From: Schaalia sp. ORNL0103
Lineage (GTDB): Bacteria > Actinomycetota > Actinomycetes > Actinomycetales > Actinomycetaceae
Assembly (NCBI RefSeq): GCF_019429565.1
Contig: NZ_JAHXSA010000001.1
Coordinates: forward strand, 992,001-1,056,000
Direction: 5' to 3'
Length of the DNA: 64,000 bases
Part shown: piece by piece, positions 8,301 through 15,785 of the stretch
How the letters are laid out: each line of letters opens with the position of its first letter
Position numbering within the stretch: position 1 is the first letter of the stretch
Position numbers and translations under genes: made by a program
The notes under the pieces: generated by a model
Database searches by the model: none
What the model saw: the letters and a program-made list of their open reading frames with translations, nothing else
Told to the model about the DNA's origin: nothing

Positions 8301-8921
8301 GCGGGCCAGGGGACCCAACTGGCGGTGAATCTCGTTCGTCAGGTCCAGGACGCGCACGAGGTTCGCGTCCATGTCGGCCAGCTTCTTGAGCGCACGCTCC
8401 TTACGCCGGCGATGCTTGAGGACTCCCGCGGCCTCTTCGATGAAGCCGCGCCGCTCCTCGGGCGTAGAGGACAGAATCGCGTCGAGCTGCCCCTGGCCGA
8501 CGATGACGTGCATCTGACGGCCCATACCCGTGTCGGAGAGAAGCTCCTGCACGTCCAGCAGCCTCGCCGGAGTGCCGTTAATGGAGTATTCGGAGCCGCC
8601 CCCGCGGAACAGGGTGCGGCTGATCGTCACCTCGGAATACTCGATGTCGAGCAACCCGTCGGTGTTGTCAATCGTCAGGTCCACCTGGGCGCGCCCCAAC
8701 GCGGCGCGCCCAGATGTTCCCGCGAAAATCACGTCCGCCATTTGCCCGCCGCGCAGCGCGCGGGCACCCTGCTCGCCCATAACCCAGGCGAGCGCGTCGA
8801 CGACGTTGGATTTACCCGACCCATTGGGGCCGACGACGCACGTGATGCCCGGTTGGAGGGCAAGCGTGGTCGCACTGGCGAAGGACTTAAAGCCCCGCAG
8901 CGTCAGGTTTTTGAGGTACAC
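5340..8921 (-). CDS. smc: Chromosome segregation protein SMC
   Basis: 1,193 residues, the usual SMC length. The N-terminal head has a Walker A (GPNGSGKSN, about residues 32-40). Two long coiled-coil arms rich in Ala, Glu, Arg and Ser flank a hinge at about 500-680. The C-terminal head carries the ABC signature (LSLLSGGERSL) and Walker B (PFYVMDEVEAALDD). SMC dimers with ScpA and ScpB load at parS sites and compact and align the chromosome arms. scpA and scpB are not in this window. The start gives the expected MYLKNLTLRGFKSFA. The stop lies against the accessory region, and a copy of the last few bases is found at 1014-1028. Confidence 0.98.
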   Translation of the reverse strand: MYLKNLTLRGFKSFASATTLALQPGITCVVGPNGSGKSNVVDALAWVMGEQGARALRGGQMADVIFAGTSGRAALGRAQVDLTIDNTDGLLDIEYSEVTISRTLFRGGGSEYSINGTPARLLDVQELLSDTGMGRQMHVIVGQGQLDAILSSTPEERRGFIEEAAGVLKHRRRKERALKKLADMDANLVRVLDLTNEIHRQLGPLARQARVARRASLIQARVRDAKARLLADDLASALSKLSVLEASDESAAARRASLEEQIAAARAELSRLEEAERASSPALDQASSDWQSLTTITERLRGTLMAATQKVSLRATPELPPGGEDPDVLDERARVAGAEDAALAGQVEAARSALTSATRVREAAEDADDSASRELARVNRVIADHREKVARLTGDASTAASRLEAAIAEADRAWGAYRAAQERAEAAEKAVPASSVSSGDASVAEGASPEDEASGGAARAHAEASARRDTARARVDELLGVEREARADRARWEARRDALEQLLAPEDGTAELLGRPGVLGQVAPLLHVTPGFEDAVAAALAPFADAVVVDSLARGLGELDAARAAGRSLRLVVSSDSSGPSDGAVDGTSGAIRADLPKGATWLSDVVTCEGAAAPLASLLDGVVACSLEVAADVLDVPGVRAVVTSGGDVLRSWSVEGGRQASSVLSVRADYEEACAQAESAGARMAEVSEQLSEANAHLDRCIREANDALKALREEDAQRAKEAQELARAQSAAQAARAEAERAHDVARRADEQVTWAREQDVAARARLDGADTVGPPESLEDAQARADAASRAAREAREAENEARLSLRALEEQSRRAASRARSLRQAAAAEREERARYARREAARKTELATASDVEAAARVALEAAERALAQSTAERDRLSERRSQVSQEVSDARRALDRLSAELSEATASAHQGQIAAEQTRLRVEDLQRRALEELSLEPEQLLAEFGPQMLVPMLPIDPDQVEKAAAAEPSAYVRAEQERALAKALKDLEKLGRVNPLALEEHEALASRHKFLVDQVQDLKASKADLLRIVQDVDRLVEEAFASAFAETREQFEHVFGVLFPGGQGDLVLTDPDDMLSTGIEIEARPAGKKVKRLSLLSGGERSLAAIAFLVAIFKARPSPFYVMDEVEAALDDMNLTRLLAIFKELQETSQLIVITHQKRTMEIADALYGVTMRDGVTTVVSQRLAD

Positions 8922-8941
8922 CCTTGCAGGTTAGCCGTGTC

Positions 8942-9412
8942 TCAGTAAATCTCCGGGAACCACAGGGAGATTTCGCGCGTTGCGTTGTCCACAGAGTCCG
9001 AGCCGTGGATCAGGTTCTCCATGTGGGGGCTGTTCCACGCGCGACCCAGGTCTCCGCGGATCGTGCCCGCGGGGGCCGTCGTCGGGTCGGTCGAGCCCAT
9101 GAGGACGCGCATGCCTTCGACGACGCGCTGGCCTTCGACGATGATGGCGACGACGGGGCCGGAGCTCATGAACTCCAGGAGGCCCTCGAAGAAGGGCTTG
9201 TCCTTGTGGTCGGCGTAGTGCTCGGCGAGCAGCTCGCGGGAGGCGATCATGAGCTTGAGGCCCTTGATCGTGTAGCCCTTGGCCTCGATGCGGCGCAGGA
9301 TTTCACCGGTCAGGCCGCGGGCGTAGCCGTCGGGCTTCACGACGATGAGGGTGTGCTCCAGGGTGGGGTCGAGAAGGTGCTGAGGCTCCAGCAGAACACT
9401 CTTAGCGCTCAC
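8942..9412 (-). CDS. ndk: Nucleoside diphosphate kinase
   Basis: 156 residues with the NDK signature NLIHGSDSVDNA, where His136 takes the phosphoryl group, and the nucleotide-binding VVKPDGYARG (Lys26). It transfers the gamma-phosphate of ATP to other NDPs and dNDPs. The start is GTG at 9412, overlapping the dhaM stop (GTGA) and served by AAAGGAG five bases upstream, so the protein has an unusual extension of about 18 residues before the beta1 strand (LEHTLIVVKPDG). The overlap puts ndk at the end of the dha operon, an unusual pairing, and only 20 bases separate it from smc. Confidence 0.96.
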   Translation of the reverse strand: MSAKSVLLEPQHLLDPTLEHTLIVVKPDGYARGLTGEILRRIEAKGYTIKGLKLMIASRELLAEHYADHKDKPFFEGLLEFMSSGPVVAIIVEGQRVVEGMRVLMGSTDPTTAPAGTIRGDLGRAWNSPHMENLIHGSDSVDNATREISLWFPEIY

Positions 9413-10167
9413 ATTGTCTCCTTTGATGATGAGGGTTGCTCAGTTGCGCTTTCCAGCATATCTGTCAGGGCCGCGACCGCCGCTGTGGCGTCTGCCCCAT
9501 TGGCTTCGATGTGGACGCTCTGACCTTGGGTGATGCCCAGCGCCATGAGTTCCAGGACCGACCCGCCGTCCGCCCCGTTCACGGTGACCTCGGCGTCGAA
9601 GGTGCCCGCCAGGCGCACGAAGGCGGCGGCGGGTCGCGCGTGCAGGCCGACGGGGTCTGCAACGACCGCGTCCCCCTGCGCCCACGTCGACGAGGCCGGG
9701 GCCCCTCCCTCTCCCCCGCTGGGCTTCGCGGGAGCGGAGCTGGGTGCCTCCTGGGCGGGCACGTCGTCCACGCGGGGGGCCAGGGCGGCTGCGACGTCGG
9801 CGACCTGGTCGAGGTCTTCGCCGAGCTGGGCCCGCACGGAGGAGGCGACGGCTCCTTCGACGAGGCAGGTATCGACAAAGCGCACGCGCTCGGGCTCGTC
9901 GCTCATGTCGATGACGGATTCGACGGTCATCGTGGCCGAGCCGAGGTCGGTCAGCACGATGACGCCACTTCCCTCACCGTCCACGGCAGCAAGGGCGGCC
10001 TCGAGGGCGGTCTCCACGAGGTCGTAGGACGTGCCGATACGGCCGTCGTCCGTGCCCCCGGCGGCCTCGAAGTGCACGTCGGGGGCCATCTGGGCGGCCA
10101 GCTCGCAGACTCCGGTGGCCAGGGAGGCCGAGTGGGAGACGATAACGAAAGAGACGCGCACTCTCAT
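9409..10167 (-). CDS. dhaM: PTS-dependent dihydroxyacetone kinase phosphotransferase DhaM, EIIA-HPr fusion
   Basis: 252 residues in two domains joined by an Ala/Pro/Ser-rich linker (about 131-165). Residues 5-130 are a mannose-type EIIA domain with active His12 (IVSHSASLATGV). Residues 166-246 are an HPr domain with active His176 (GLHARPAA) followed by LELMALGI. The enzyme I fragment found in Escherichia coli DhaM is absent, so phosphate must come from a general PTS enzyme I encoded elsewhere. DhaM re-phosphorylates the ADP held by DhaL, so DHA is phosphorylated at the cost of phosphoenolpyruvate. The gene overlaps dhaL upstream (ATGA) and ndk downstream. Confidence 0.95.
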   Translation of the reverse strand: MRVRVSFVIVSHSASLATGVCELAAQMAPDVHFEAAGGTDDGRIGTSYDLVETALEAALAAVDGEGSGVIVLTDLGSATMTVESVIDMSDEPERVRFVDTCLVEGAVASSVRAQLGEDLDQVADVAAALAPRVDDVPAQEAPSSAPAKPSGGEGGAPASSTWAQGDAVVADPVGLHARPAAAFVRLAGTFDAEVTVNGADGGSVLELMALGITQGQSVHIEANGADATAAVAALTDMLESATEQPSSSKETM

Positions 10168-10805
10168 GCCGTGCCGGCCTCGCCCGCTGCGCGCACGGCT
10201 GCACGCAGGATGAGGGAGGTGGAAACCGCGCCCGGATCGAGGTGCCCGATGGAGCGTTCTCCCAGGTAGGAGGCGCGTCCCTTCGTGGCCCGCATGGGTT
10301 CCGTGGCGGCGGCTCCGGCCTCAGCGGCGGTGGCGGCGGCCTCGAGAACGGCGTAAGGATCGCTACCGGCCTCGGCGGCCGCGCGGGCGGCCTCGAGGGC
10401 CGGAGTCCACGCGTCCACCATGGTCTTTTCGCCCGTGGTGGCCTTGCCTCGCGCCTGGATTCCTTCGAGCGCGCCCGCGATCACCGCAGCGACGCCCGTG
10501 CCGTCGAGTTCACCGTCACCGGCGGCCTTCGATGCACGCAGGAACGCCGTCCCGTACAGGGGCCCGGCGGCGCCGCCGACCGTGGACATGAGGGTCTTGG
10601 CAACCGTCTTGAGGACCTCAGCGACGCTGCCCGGCTGGGCCTGTCCCAGGGCCTCGACGGCGGCCTTGAATCCGCGGTCCATGTTCTCGCCGTGGTCGCC
10701 ATCCCCGATGGCTCGGTCCAGGTCCACCAGGTAGTCGCGCTGCTCAGCGACGTCCGCCGCCGCCAGCTCGATCCACCGCAGTGCCCACGCTGCATCTAGG
10801 CTCAT
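10164..10805 (-). CDS. dhaL: Dihydroxyacetone kinase subunit DhaL (ADP-binding)
   Basis: 213 residues, all-helical DhaL family. The Mg-ADP site is visible as AIGDGDHGENMDRG (Asp-x-Asp-x-x-His type), followed by the glycine-rich STVGGAAGPLYG loop. DhaL keeps ADP bound as a cofactor, passes phosphate to DHA on DhaK, and is recharged by DhaM. It lies 28 bases after dhaK and overlaps dhaM by four bases, so the three subunits are made from one transcript in the order K, L, M. Confidence 0.97.
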   Translation of the reverse strand: MSLDAAWALRWIELAAADVAEQRDYLVDLDRAIGDGDHGENMDRGFKAAVEALGQAQPGSVAEVLKTVAKTLMSTVGGAAGPLYGTAFLRASKAAGDGELDGTGVAAVIAGALEGIQARGKATTGEKTMVDAWTPALEAARAAAEAGSDPYAVLEAAATAAEAGAAATEPMRATKGRASYLGERSIGHLDPGAVSTSLILRAAVRAAGEAGTA

Positions 10806-10833
10806 CGTGATTCTCCTTGTCCTGCTTCGCTGC

Positions 10834-11826
10834 TTACTTCCAAGCGACCGTGTTCACGGGCGCGTCGAAGAGCTCGAGGAGCTCGTCGTCGGCGCGCATG
10901 AGGGTCACGGAGACGCCGGGCATCTCCAGGCTGGTGACGTAGTTGCCGACCATCTGGCGAGCGATCTCGATGCCGTCCTTCTTCAGCAGGGCGGCGAGGG
11001 CGCGGAAGCAGATGTAGAGCTCGGAGACGGGGGTGCCGCCCATGCCGTTGACGAGGGCCACGACGCTCTCGCCTTCGGTGAGGCCCAGGTCTTCGCGCAC
11101 GCGCTCGTAGAGCTCGGCGACGAGGCTGTCAGCGGTCTCCATGGCACCGCGGCGGTATCCGGGCTCGCCGTGGATGCCGATGCCCAGCTCGATCTCGTCC
11201 TCGCCCAGGTCGAAGGAGGGCTTGCCGGCGTGGGGCACGGTGCAGGGGCCCAGGGCCAGGCCCATGGAGCGGGTCTGGTCGTTGACCTTGGTGGCGATAC
11301 GGGTGACTTCCTCGAGGGAGTCGCCGCGCTCGGCGGCAGCGCCCGCGATCTTCTCCACGAAGATAGTGCCGGCGACGCCGCGACGCCCCGCCGTGTAGAG
11401 GGAATCCTCGACGGCCACGTCATCATTAACGACGACCGACGAGACCTTGATGTCCTCCATGTCGGCCAGCTCGGCGGCGGTCTCAAAGTTGAGGACGTCG
11501 CCCGTGTAGTTCTTGACGATGTGCAGGACGCCCGCACCGTGGTCGGCGGCCTTCGTGGCCTCCAGGATCGGGTCGGGGGTGGGCGAGGTGAAGACCGCGC
11601 CGGGCACGGCCGCATCCAGCATGCCTTCGCCGACGAAGCCCGCGTGCAGGGGCTCGTGTCCGGATCCACCACCGGAGACGAGGCCGACCTTGCCCTCAGC
11701 CTTGGGGACGTGACGGGTCACGAAGTCGGGCGAGTAATGGACATCGACGAGGTCAGGGTGGGCCAGGGCGAAACCTTCGAGGGTTTCGCGGACGACGGCG
11801 TGGACGTCATTGACGAGCTTCTTCAT
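10834..11826 (-). CDS. dhaK: Dihydroxyacetone kinase subunit DhaK (DHA-binding)
   Basis: 330 residues from ATG at 11826, chosen over an upstream in-frame ATG at 11850 because AGGAGG sits four bases before it. Features of the PTS-type DhaK are present: [16 protein letters not shown] near residue 51 and His219 in [13 protein letters not shown], the residue that forms a covalent hemiaminal with dihydroxyacetone. The product is dihydroxyacetone phosphate for glycolysis. It is the first gene of dhaKLM-ndk. No glycerol dehydrogenase is nearby, so DHA may be taken up or produced elsewhere. Confidence 0.97.
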   Translation of the reverse strand: MKKLVNDVHAVVRETLEGFALAHPDLVDVHYSPDFVTRHVPKAEGKVGLVSGGGSGHEPLHAGFVGEGMLDAAVPGAVFTSPTPDPILEATKAADHGAGVLHIVKNYTGDVLNFETAAELADMEDIKVSSVVVNDDVAVEDSLYTAGRRGVAGTIFVEKIAGAAAERGDSLEEVTRIATKVNDQTRSMGLALGPCTVPHAGKPSFDLGEDEIELGIGIHGEPGYRRGAMETADSLVAELYERVREDLGLTEGESVVALVNGMGGTPVSELYICFRALAALLKKDGIEIARQMVGNYVTSLEMPGVSVTLMRADDELLELFDAPVNTVAWK

Positions 11827-11896
11827 GATGCCTCCTTGCACATTGCTCATCTGTACTTGTATGCGTGATCAATCGTGCCACCTTTGAGCACGAAAT

Positions 11897-11938
11897 CCCA
11901 ACCGTGGCGGCCGCCACGATGCGGCCGCTCTGGTTGGG
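11897..11938 (-). terminator. Terminator behind folC
   Basis: CCCAACC at 11897-11903 pairs with GGTTGGG at 11932-11938, with an inner GCGGCCGC pairing. On the minus strand the hairpin is followed by ATTTCG. It lies about 10 bases after the folC stop and before the dhaK promoter region, so dhaKLM has its own promoter. Confidence 0.65.
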
Positions 11939-11945
11939 TTCCATC

Positions 11946-13616
11946 CTAGCGGGGGCTGTGACCGGCGAGGGCCAGCATTTCCCCGGCCAGCATGACCGAG
12001 CCAAACACGAGAACTCCGCTGCGATCCGCAGGCTCGGCCCCGGCCTCGGCGATCTCGGCTGCACGATCGACCGCGTCGGCCAGTGACTCACGCACGTCTA
12101 CCCGGTCAGGACCGAAGACCTCCTCGGCGATCTCGGCCAGACGCGCGATGTCAGCCGCGCGCTCGCCCGGCATCTGCGTGACGACGAGGTGATCGATGAA
12201 GGGCTCGACCTCGGACAGAACGCCTTCGACGTCCTTGTCCCCCATCGCCGCGTACACGCCCGCGATGCGCGCGAACCCAAAGGAGGATTCCACAGCCTCG
12301 CGCAGGGTGGCCGCACCCGCAGGGTTGTGCGCGGCGTCCACGATGATCGTGGGCGAATGACGCACGACCTGCATGCGTCCCGGGCTGGAGGCGTTCATGA
12401 GGCCCTGCTCGACGATGCGGCCGTCCAGGCCGCGCCCGCCCATGAAGGCCTCAACGGCGACGAGGGCCGCCGCCGCGTTGTGCGCCTGATACTGGCCGAA
12501 CAGCGGGACGAACACGTCCTCGTAGACCGCGGAAGGCGTGCGGATCGTGACCATCTGGCCGCCGACGCCCATCTGACGATCCACGACCTCGAAGTCGCGG
12601 CCCTCGACACGGGCGATCGCGTCGACGGAGCGCGCCTGCTCGAGGAGGATGTCGAGGACTTCCTCCTCCTGAGCCATGATGACGACAACCTGGCCGGGCT
12701 TGATGATGCCGGCCTTTTCGCGCGCGATTTCCTCGATCGTGGAGCCGAGCCACTTCGTGTGGTCCAGGGCGATCGGCGTGATGACGGAGACGCCCGCGTC
12801 AATAACGTTCGTGGCGTCCCAGCGCCCGCCCATGCCGACCTCGACGACAGCGGCGTCGACCGGGTAGTCGGCGAAGGCCGCGTACGCCATGATCGTGAAC
12901 ACCTCGAAGAAGGACAGGCGCGGGCCACCCTCTTCCTGGCTGCGCTCGTCGACCATGCCGACGTAGGGGGCGATGTCCTCCCATGCGCGCACGAAGCCCT
13001 CGCGCGTGATCGGGTGGCCCTCCAGGGAGATGCGTTCGCGCACGTCGAGCAGGTGCGGGCTCGTGAAGCGGCCCGTCTTCATGCCGAAAGCCGTGAGGAG
13101 CGAGTCGATCATGCGCGACGTGGACGTCTTGCCGTTGGTGCCCGTGATGTGGATCGACGGGTAGGAGTTCTGCGGGTCGCCCAGGATGTCCAAGGCGAGC
13201 TTGACGCGGTCGAGCGTGGGATCGATGTCGTGCTCGGGTGCGCGCGCGACGATGGACTGGTAGATCTCCTGCACACGGGCATCCAGGGCGACGTCCTCCT
13301 CGGCCTTCGCCAGCGCGGCCTCGTGGGAGGCGCGCTCGTCGCGTGCCTCGGCGGCGTCATCCGCGAAGTCCTCATCCACCTCGCCCTCGATCTCGGCGAG
13401 GACGGAGGGGTCTGGGCCCAGCAGCAGCGAGTGCTCGACGAGTGCGCGCAGCGCCGCCTCGCGTTCGCTCTCCTCAGCCTGAGGGTCGGTGCCCTCCCCC
13501 GCCTCGGTGTCCTCGACCTCGTCGGCCGCTTCCAGGTACGGGATCAGGTCGGCCGGGATGCCGCCCTGCTGGTCCTCGTGGGTGGGGTCTTGCCCGAAGA
13601 ACGATTCGCCTGCCAT
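11946..13616 (-). CDS. folC: Bifunctional folylpolyglutamate synthase / dihydrofolate synthase
   Basis: 556 residues. The Mur-ligase-type ATP site GTNGKTSTS begins at residue 159, followed by TSPHLLDVRERI, the central VEVGMGGRWDATNVID and the C-terminal VDAAHNPAGA. The enzyme adds glutamate to dihydropteroate and to folates, making and retaining cellular folate. Compared with the usual length of about 430, the protein has roughly 110 extra N-terminal residues, very acidic (EAADEVEDTEAGEGTDPQAE) with a helical second half. The frame has no internal ATG with a clear ribosome site before the conserved part, so the extension appears real. Other actinobacterial FolC proteins also carry such extensions. 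Confidence 0.96.
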   Translation of the reverse strand: MAGESFFGQDPTHEDQQGGIPADLIPYLEAADEVEDTEAGEGTDPQAEESEREAALRALVEHSLLLGPDPSVLAEIEGEVDEDFADDAAEARDERASHEAALAKAEEDVALDARVQEIYQSIVARAPEHDIDPTLDRVKLALDILGDPQNSYPSIHITGTNGKTSTSRMIDSLLTAFGMKTGRFTSPHLLDVRERISLEGHPITREGFVRAWEDIAPYVGMVDERSQEEGGPRLSFFEVFTIMAYAAFADYPVDAAVVEVGMGGRWDATNVIDAGVSVITPIALDHTKWLGSTIEEIAREKAGIIKPGQVVVIMAQEEEVLDILLEQARSVDAIARVEGRDFEVVDRQMGVGGQMVTIRTPSAVYEDVFVPLFGQYQAHNAAAALVAVEAFMGGRGLDGRIVEQGLMNASSPGRMQVVRHSPTIIVDAAHNPAGAATLREAVESSFGFARIAGVYAAMGDKDVEGVLSEVEPFIDHLVVTQMPGERAADIARLAEIAEEVFGPDRVDVRESLADAVDRAAEIAEAGAEPADRSGVLVFGSVMLAGEMLALAGHSPR

Positions 13617-13848
13617 GTTTCCTCCGCTACTCGCAGTGTCTTCGCTATTTTACCGGGCCGGGCGCGGCGGGCGGCTTGTTCTGCCGGTCACGGCGCGTTG
13701 TCGTGCACAGTCCGCGCGTCGTCATCGACGAGGCCGGGGCGGGGTACCCCCGAACCCCCACATTCGCCGCAGCGAGCTCGTCGTCACCGCGCTGGCGCAG
13801 ACAAATAGAATGAAAGCCTTCACGATGATCCATTTCAGGAGGCAACAC

Positions 13849-14223
13849 GTGGGTAAGTGGTTTGGTCAGGCATCCGAAATCGAGGAGCTGCGCGCCGAGA
13901 ACCAGCGACTCAAGGAACAGGTTGCGACCCTCGAGGCGCGACTGCGCACCGCCTACGCGGACGCCGGGGTCACGGCACTCGCCGGATCGTCCTTCCCCTC
14001 TTCCGAGGCAGCAGTCCCGCAGGCTTCAGGTCCCGCCTTTCCAGCCGGTGCAGCCAACCCGGCCACGGCCTCGTTCCCGGAGCTGAACGCAGCCGAACTC
14101 CAGATGATCGCCGAGGGCAGGACGCTCAACGCCGTCAAGGCCTACCGGGACCGCACTGGCGTCGGCCTGAAAACCGCGAAGGCGGCAATCGACGCCGCCC
14201 GCAGAGGGTCGGCAAATAGGTGA
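13849..14223 (+). CDS. Small protein with an L7/L12 C-terminal-like domain
   Basis: 124 residues from GTG at 13849, chosen because AGGAGG at 13837-13842 lies six bases before it, whereas the longer in-frame ATG at 13810 has none. Residues 8-40 are a short coiled coil (IEELRAENQRLKEQVATLEARL), a linker follows, and residues 82-124 (AELQMIAEGRTLNAVKAYRD then TGVGLKTAKAAIDA) match the ribosomal protein L7/L12 C-terminal fold as found in many small actinobacterial proteins. The role is unknown, and the coiled coil suggests dimers. The gene diverges from folC across about 230 bases. Confidence 0.75.
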   Translation: MGKWFGQASEIEELRAENQRLKEQVATLEARLRTAYADAGVTALAGSSFPSSEAAVPQASGPAFPAGAANPATASFPELNAAELQMIAEGRTLNAVKAYRDRTGVGLKTAKAAIDAARRGSANR

Positions 14224-14244
14224 CCATTTCCCCGGTGACGCTCA

Positions 14245-14374
14245 CTCACGCGGATAGGTTGCGCACTTCCGGATAGGTTGCGCACTTCCGGATAGGTTAC
14301 GCGGATACGGATAGGTTATTAACCTATCCAGATGCTCATAACCTATCCAGATGCTCATAACCTATCCGCGTGAG
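14245..14374. repeat. Array of 19-bp-spaced direct and inverted GGATAGGTT repeats
   Basis: GGATAGGTT occurs at 14252, 14271, 14290 and 14309, exactly 19 bases apart, and its reverse complement AACCTATCC at 14321, 14340 and 14359, again 19 apart. The outer ends form a perfect 16-bp inverted pair (CTCACGCGGATAGGTT at 14245-14260 with its complement at 14359-14374), and the centre 14309-14329 is a 21-bp palindrome around one T. It fills most of the 322-base gap between 14223 and 14546; nothing else is seen there. Possible roles are a multi-site operator, a bidirectional terminator or a mobile palindromic repeat. Confidence 0.9.
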
Positions 14375-14545
14375 GGCATCCGCCGGCTGCGCGGCGTTAT
14401 GCGCGCCTTCCTCTCATCGATGACGACGCAGCCGGGGCTGGTCGCACCGCATGTTCCCCTCGATGTTTCCCTTGCGATCAGCCAGCCACCCGCTCTGATA
14501 GGATGCCGACCACACAGACATCCTCAATGACGCGAAGGATTCCCG

Positions 14546-14956
14546 ATGCTGCTGGCAGGTCTCACCGAAGAACCGGGCTGGATCCGATCCAGCTTCAACC
14601 TCACGTACCGCGTGCCGTGGGAGAAACTGATCCAGGGCGTGCGTGGGGTCTACCCCTACATCGAGGACGCCGAGGTGCAGGTCGACGGCGAGCCCCTCCA
14701 CTTCTCCACTCCCGAGGATCTGCTGGCCATTCCCGAGGCTTCCAGCATCATGATCCGAGGCATGTCGCCCATCCTCAAGGCACCGATCATGCTGACCTTC
14801 TTCAACCAGAAGCCGTTTATCAACGTCGCGATCGGCCGGGTCAACGAGGAATTCCAGACCACCGACTACGAGAAGTTCAACAAGTCGATGTGCCAGTTCA
14901 TGGACTCCATCGAGATCATGATGCACGTCCCGCCGGCCACGCTGCCCAAGGGCTAA
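14546..14956 (+). CDS. Uncharacterised protein, paralogue of the next gene
   Basis: 136 residues, soluble, with no signal peptide or membrane helix. The start ATG has GAAGG seven bases upstream. It is plainly homologous along its length to residues 1-130 of the next gene's product: shared patterns are GWxxSxFxLTxRVxWE near the start, LxIPEAxxIxI in the middle, FxNQxxFIN, and DYExFNKxxC at the end. No known family or catalytic motif is recognised. It opens a four-gene group that runs to 17003 in one direction with small gaps or overlaps. Confidence 0.65.
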   Translation: MLLAGLTEEPGWIRSSFNLTYRVPWEKLIQGVRGVYPYIEDAEVQVDGEPLHFSTPEDLLAIPEASSIMIRGMSPILKAPIMLTFFNQKPFINVAIGRVNEEFQTTDYEKFNKSMCQFMDSIEIMMHVPPATLPKG

Positions 14957-14999
14957 GACCCCCCACGCACACAACCCAGGAAGCGAGAGGAACACTGGC

Positions 15000-15785
15000 A
15001 TGTACCTGGAAGGGCATCACGAGGACGGCGGCTGGCTCCTGTCCACCTTTACCCTCACGAACCGCGTCTCGTGGGAGATGATGCTTCAGGCGGTCTACGC
15101 CGCCTTTGAGTATTTTGCGGACATCACGATCTTCGTGGACGATCACTCCATCAAGCTCGAGTCGCGCGCCGACGTGCTCTCCATCCCCGAGGCTGGCAAC
15201 ATCGGGATCGGCGGCGAGTCCGTGGTCGTCAAAGAACCAATGCTCATCATCTTCTACAACCAGGTGCACTTCATCAACCTGCGCATTCGGTGCGGCAACG
15301 ACGACCTGCGCGACCTCGACTACGAGGGTTTCAACAAGATCGTGTGCCCGATCGTCGACGCTATCGAGCTGGCGATGTACCAGGAGCCCGTGCCCGCGCC
15401 CGTCAAGGAAAGAACCTCCGAGGATACCGACGACGCCGAAGAAGAGAAGGCCTCCGAGGAGACCGGAGGAAGCGCGGCGAGCACCGCCGACGAGAGCGAG
15501 CAGACCGTCGGCACCGGCGACGGCGAGCAGGTGGAGGACAGCGGCGACAGCGAGCCCGAGGATGAAACCGCGGAAAGCGCTCAGGAGGATAAAGCGGCCG
15601 AGGCCTCGACCGCCGAACCCCCAATCCCCCCGCCGCCGGCCGCCGAGCCGCAGGACAGCGCGACTGCCTCCGACGCCCCCGCGCCGGGCTCCGAACCGCC
15701 GATTCCCCTCCCGCCGGCCGAGGCCTCGGCCCCACCAATCCCTGCGCCGACACCGACAAAGAGGAGCGAGTTCCGATGCAACTAG
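15000..15785 (+). CDS. Uncharacterised protein with paralogous N-domain and acidic/Pro-rich tail
   Basis: 261 residues. Residues 1-130 repeat the fold of the preceding protein (GWLLSTFTLTNRVSWE then DYEGFNKIVCP). From about 135 the chain is low-complexity: first a strongly acidic Glu/Asp/Ser/Thr stretch, then Pro-rich blocks PPIPPPPAAEP, PPIPLPPAE and PPIPAPTPTK. Such a tail suggests a flexible tether or a docking site for another protein, but no transport signal is seen. GAGAGGAAC precedes the start. Its last codons overlap the next gene's start by ten bases, so the two are coupled. The function is unknown. Confidence 0.65.
   Translation: MYLEGHHEDGGWLLSTFTLTNRVSWEMMLQAVYAAFEYFADITIFVDDHSIKLESRADVLSIPEAGNIGIGGESVVVKEPMLIIFYNQVHFINLRIRCGNDDLRDLDYEGFNKIVCPIVDAIELAMYQEPVPAPVKERTSEDTDDAEEEKASEETGGSAASTADESEQTVGTGDGEQVEDSGDSEPEDETAESAQEDKAAEASTAEPPIPPPPAAEPQDSATASDAPAPGSEPPIPLPPAEASAPPIPAPTPTKRSEFRCN

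Noticed and set aside
12189-13808. Long plus-strand open frame opposite folC
   Set aside because: Shadow of folC; no start signal and no recognisable domain.
14252-14367. CRISPR array
   Set aside because: Units are 9 bases at 19-base spacing, partly inverted, and spacers are not unique; there are no cas genes.
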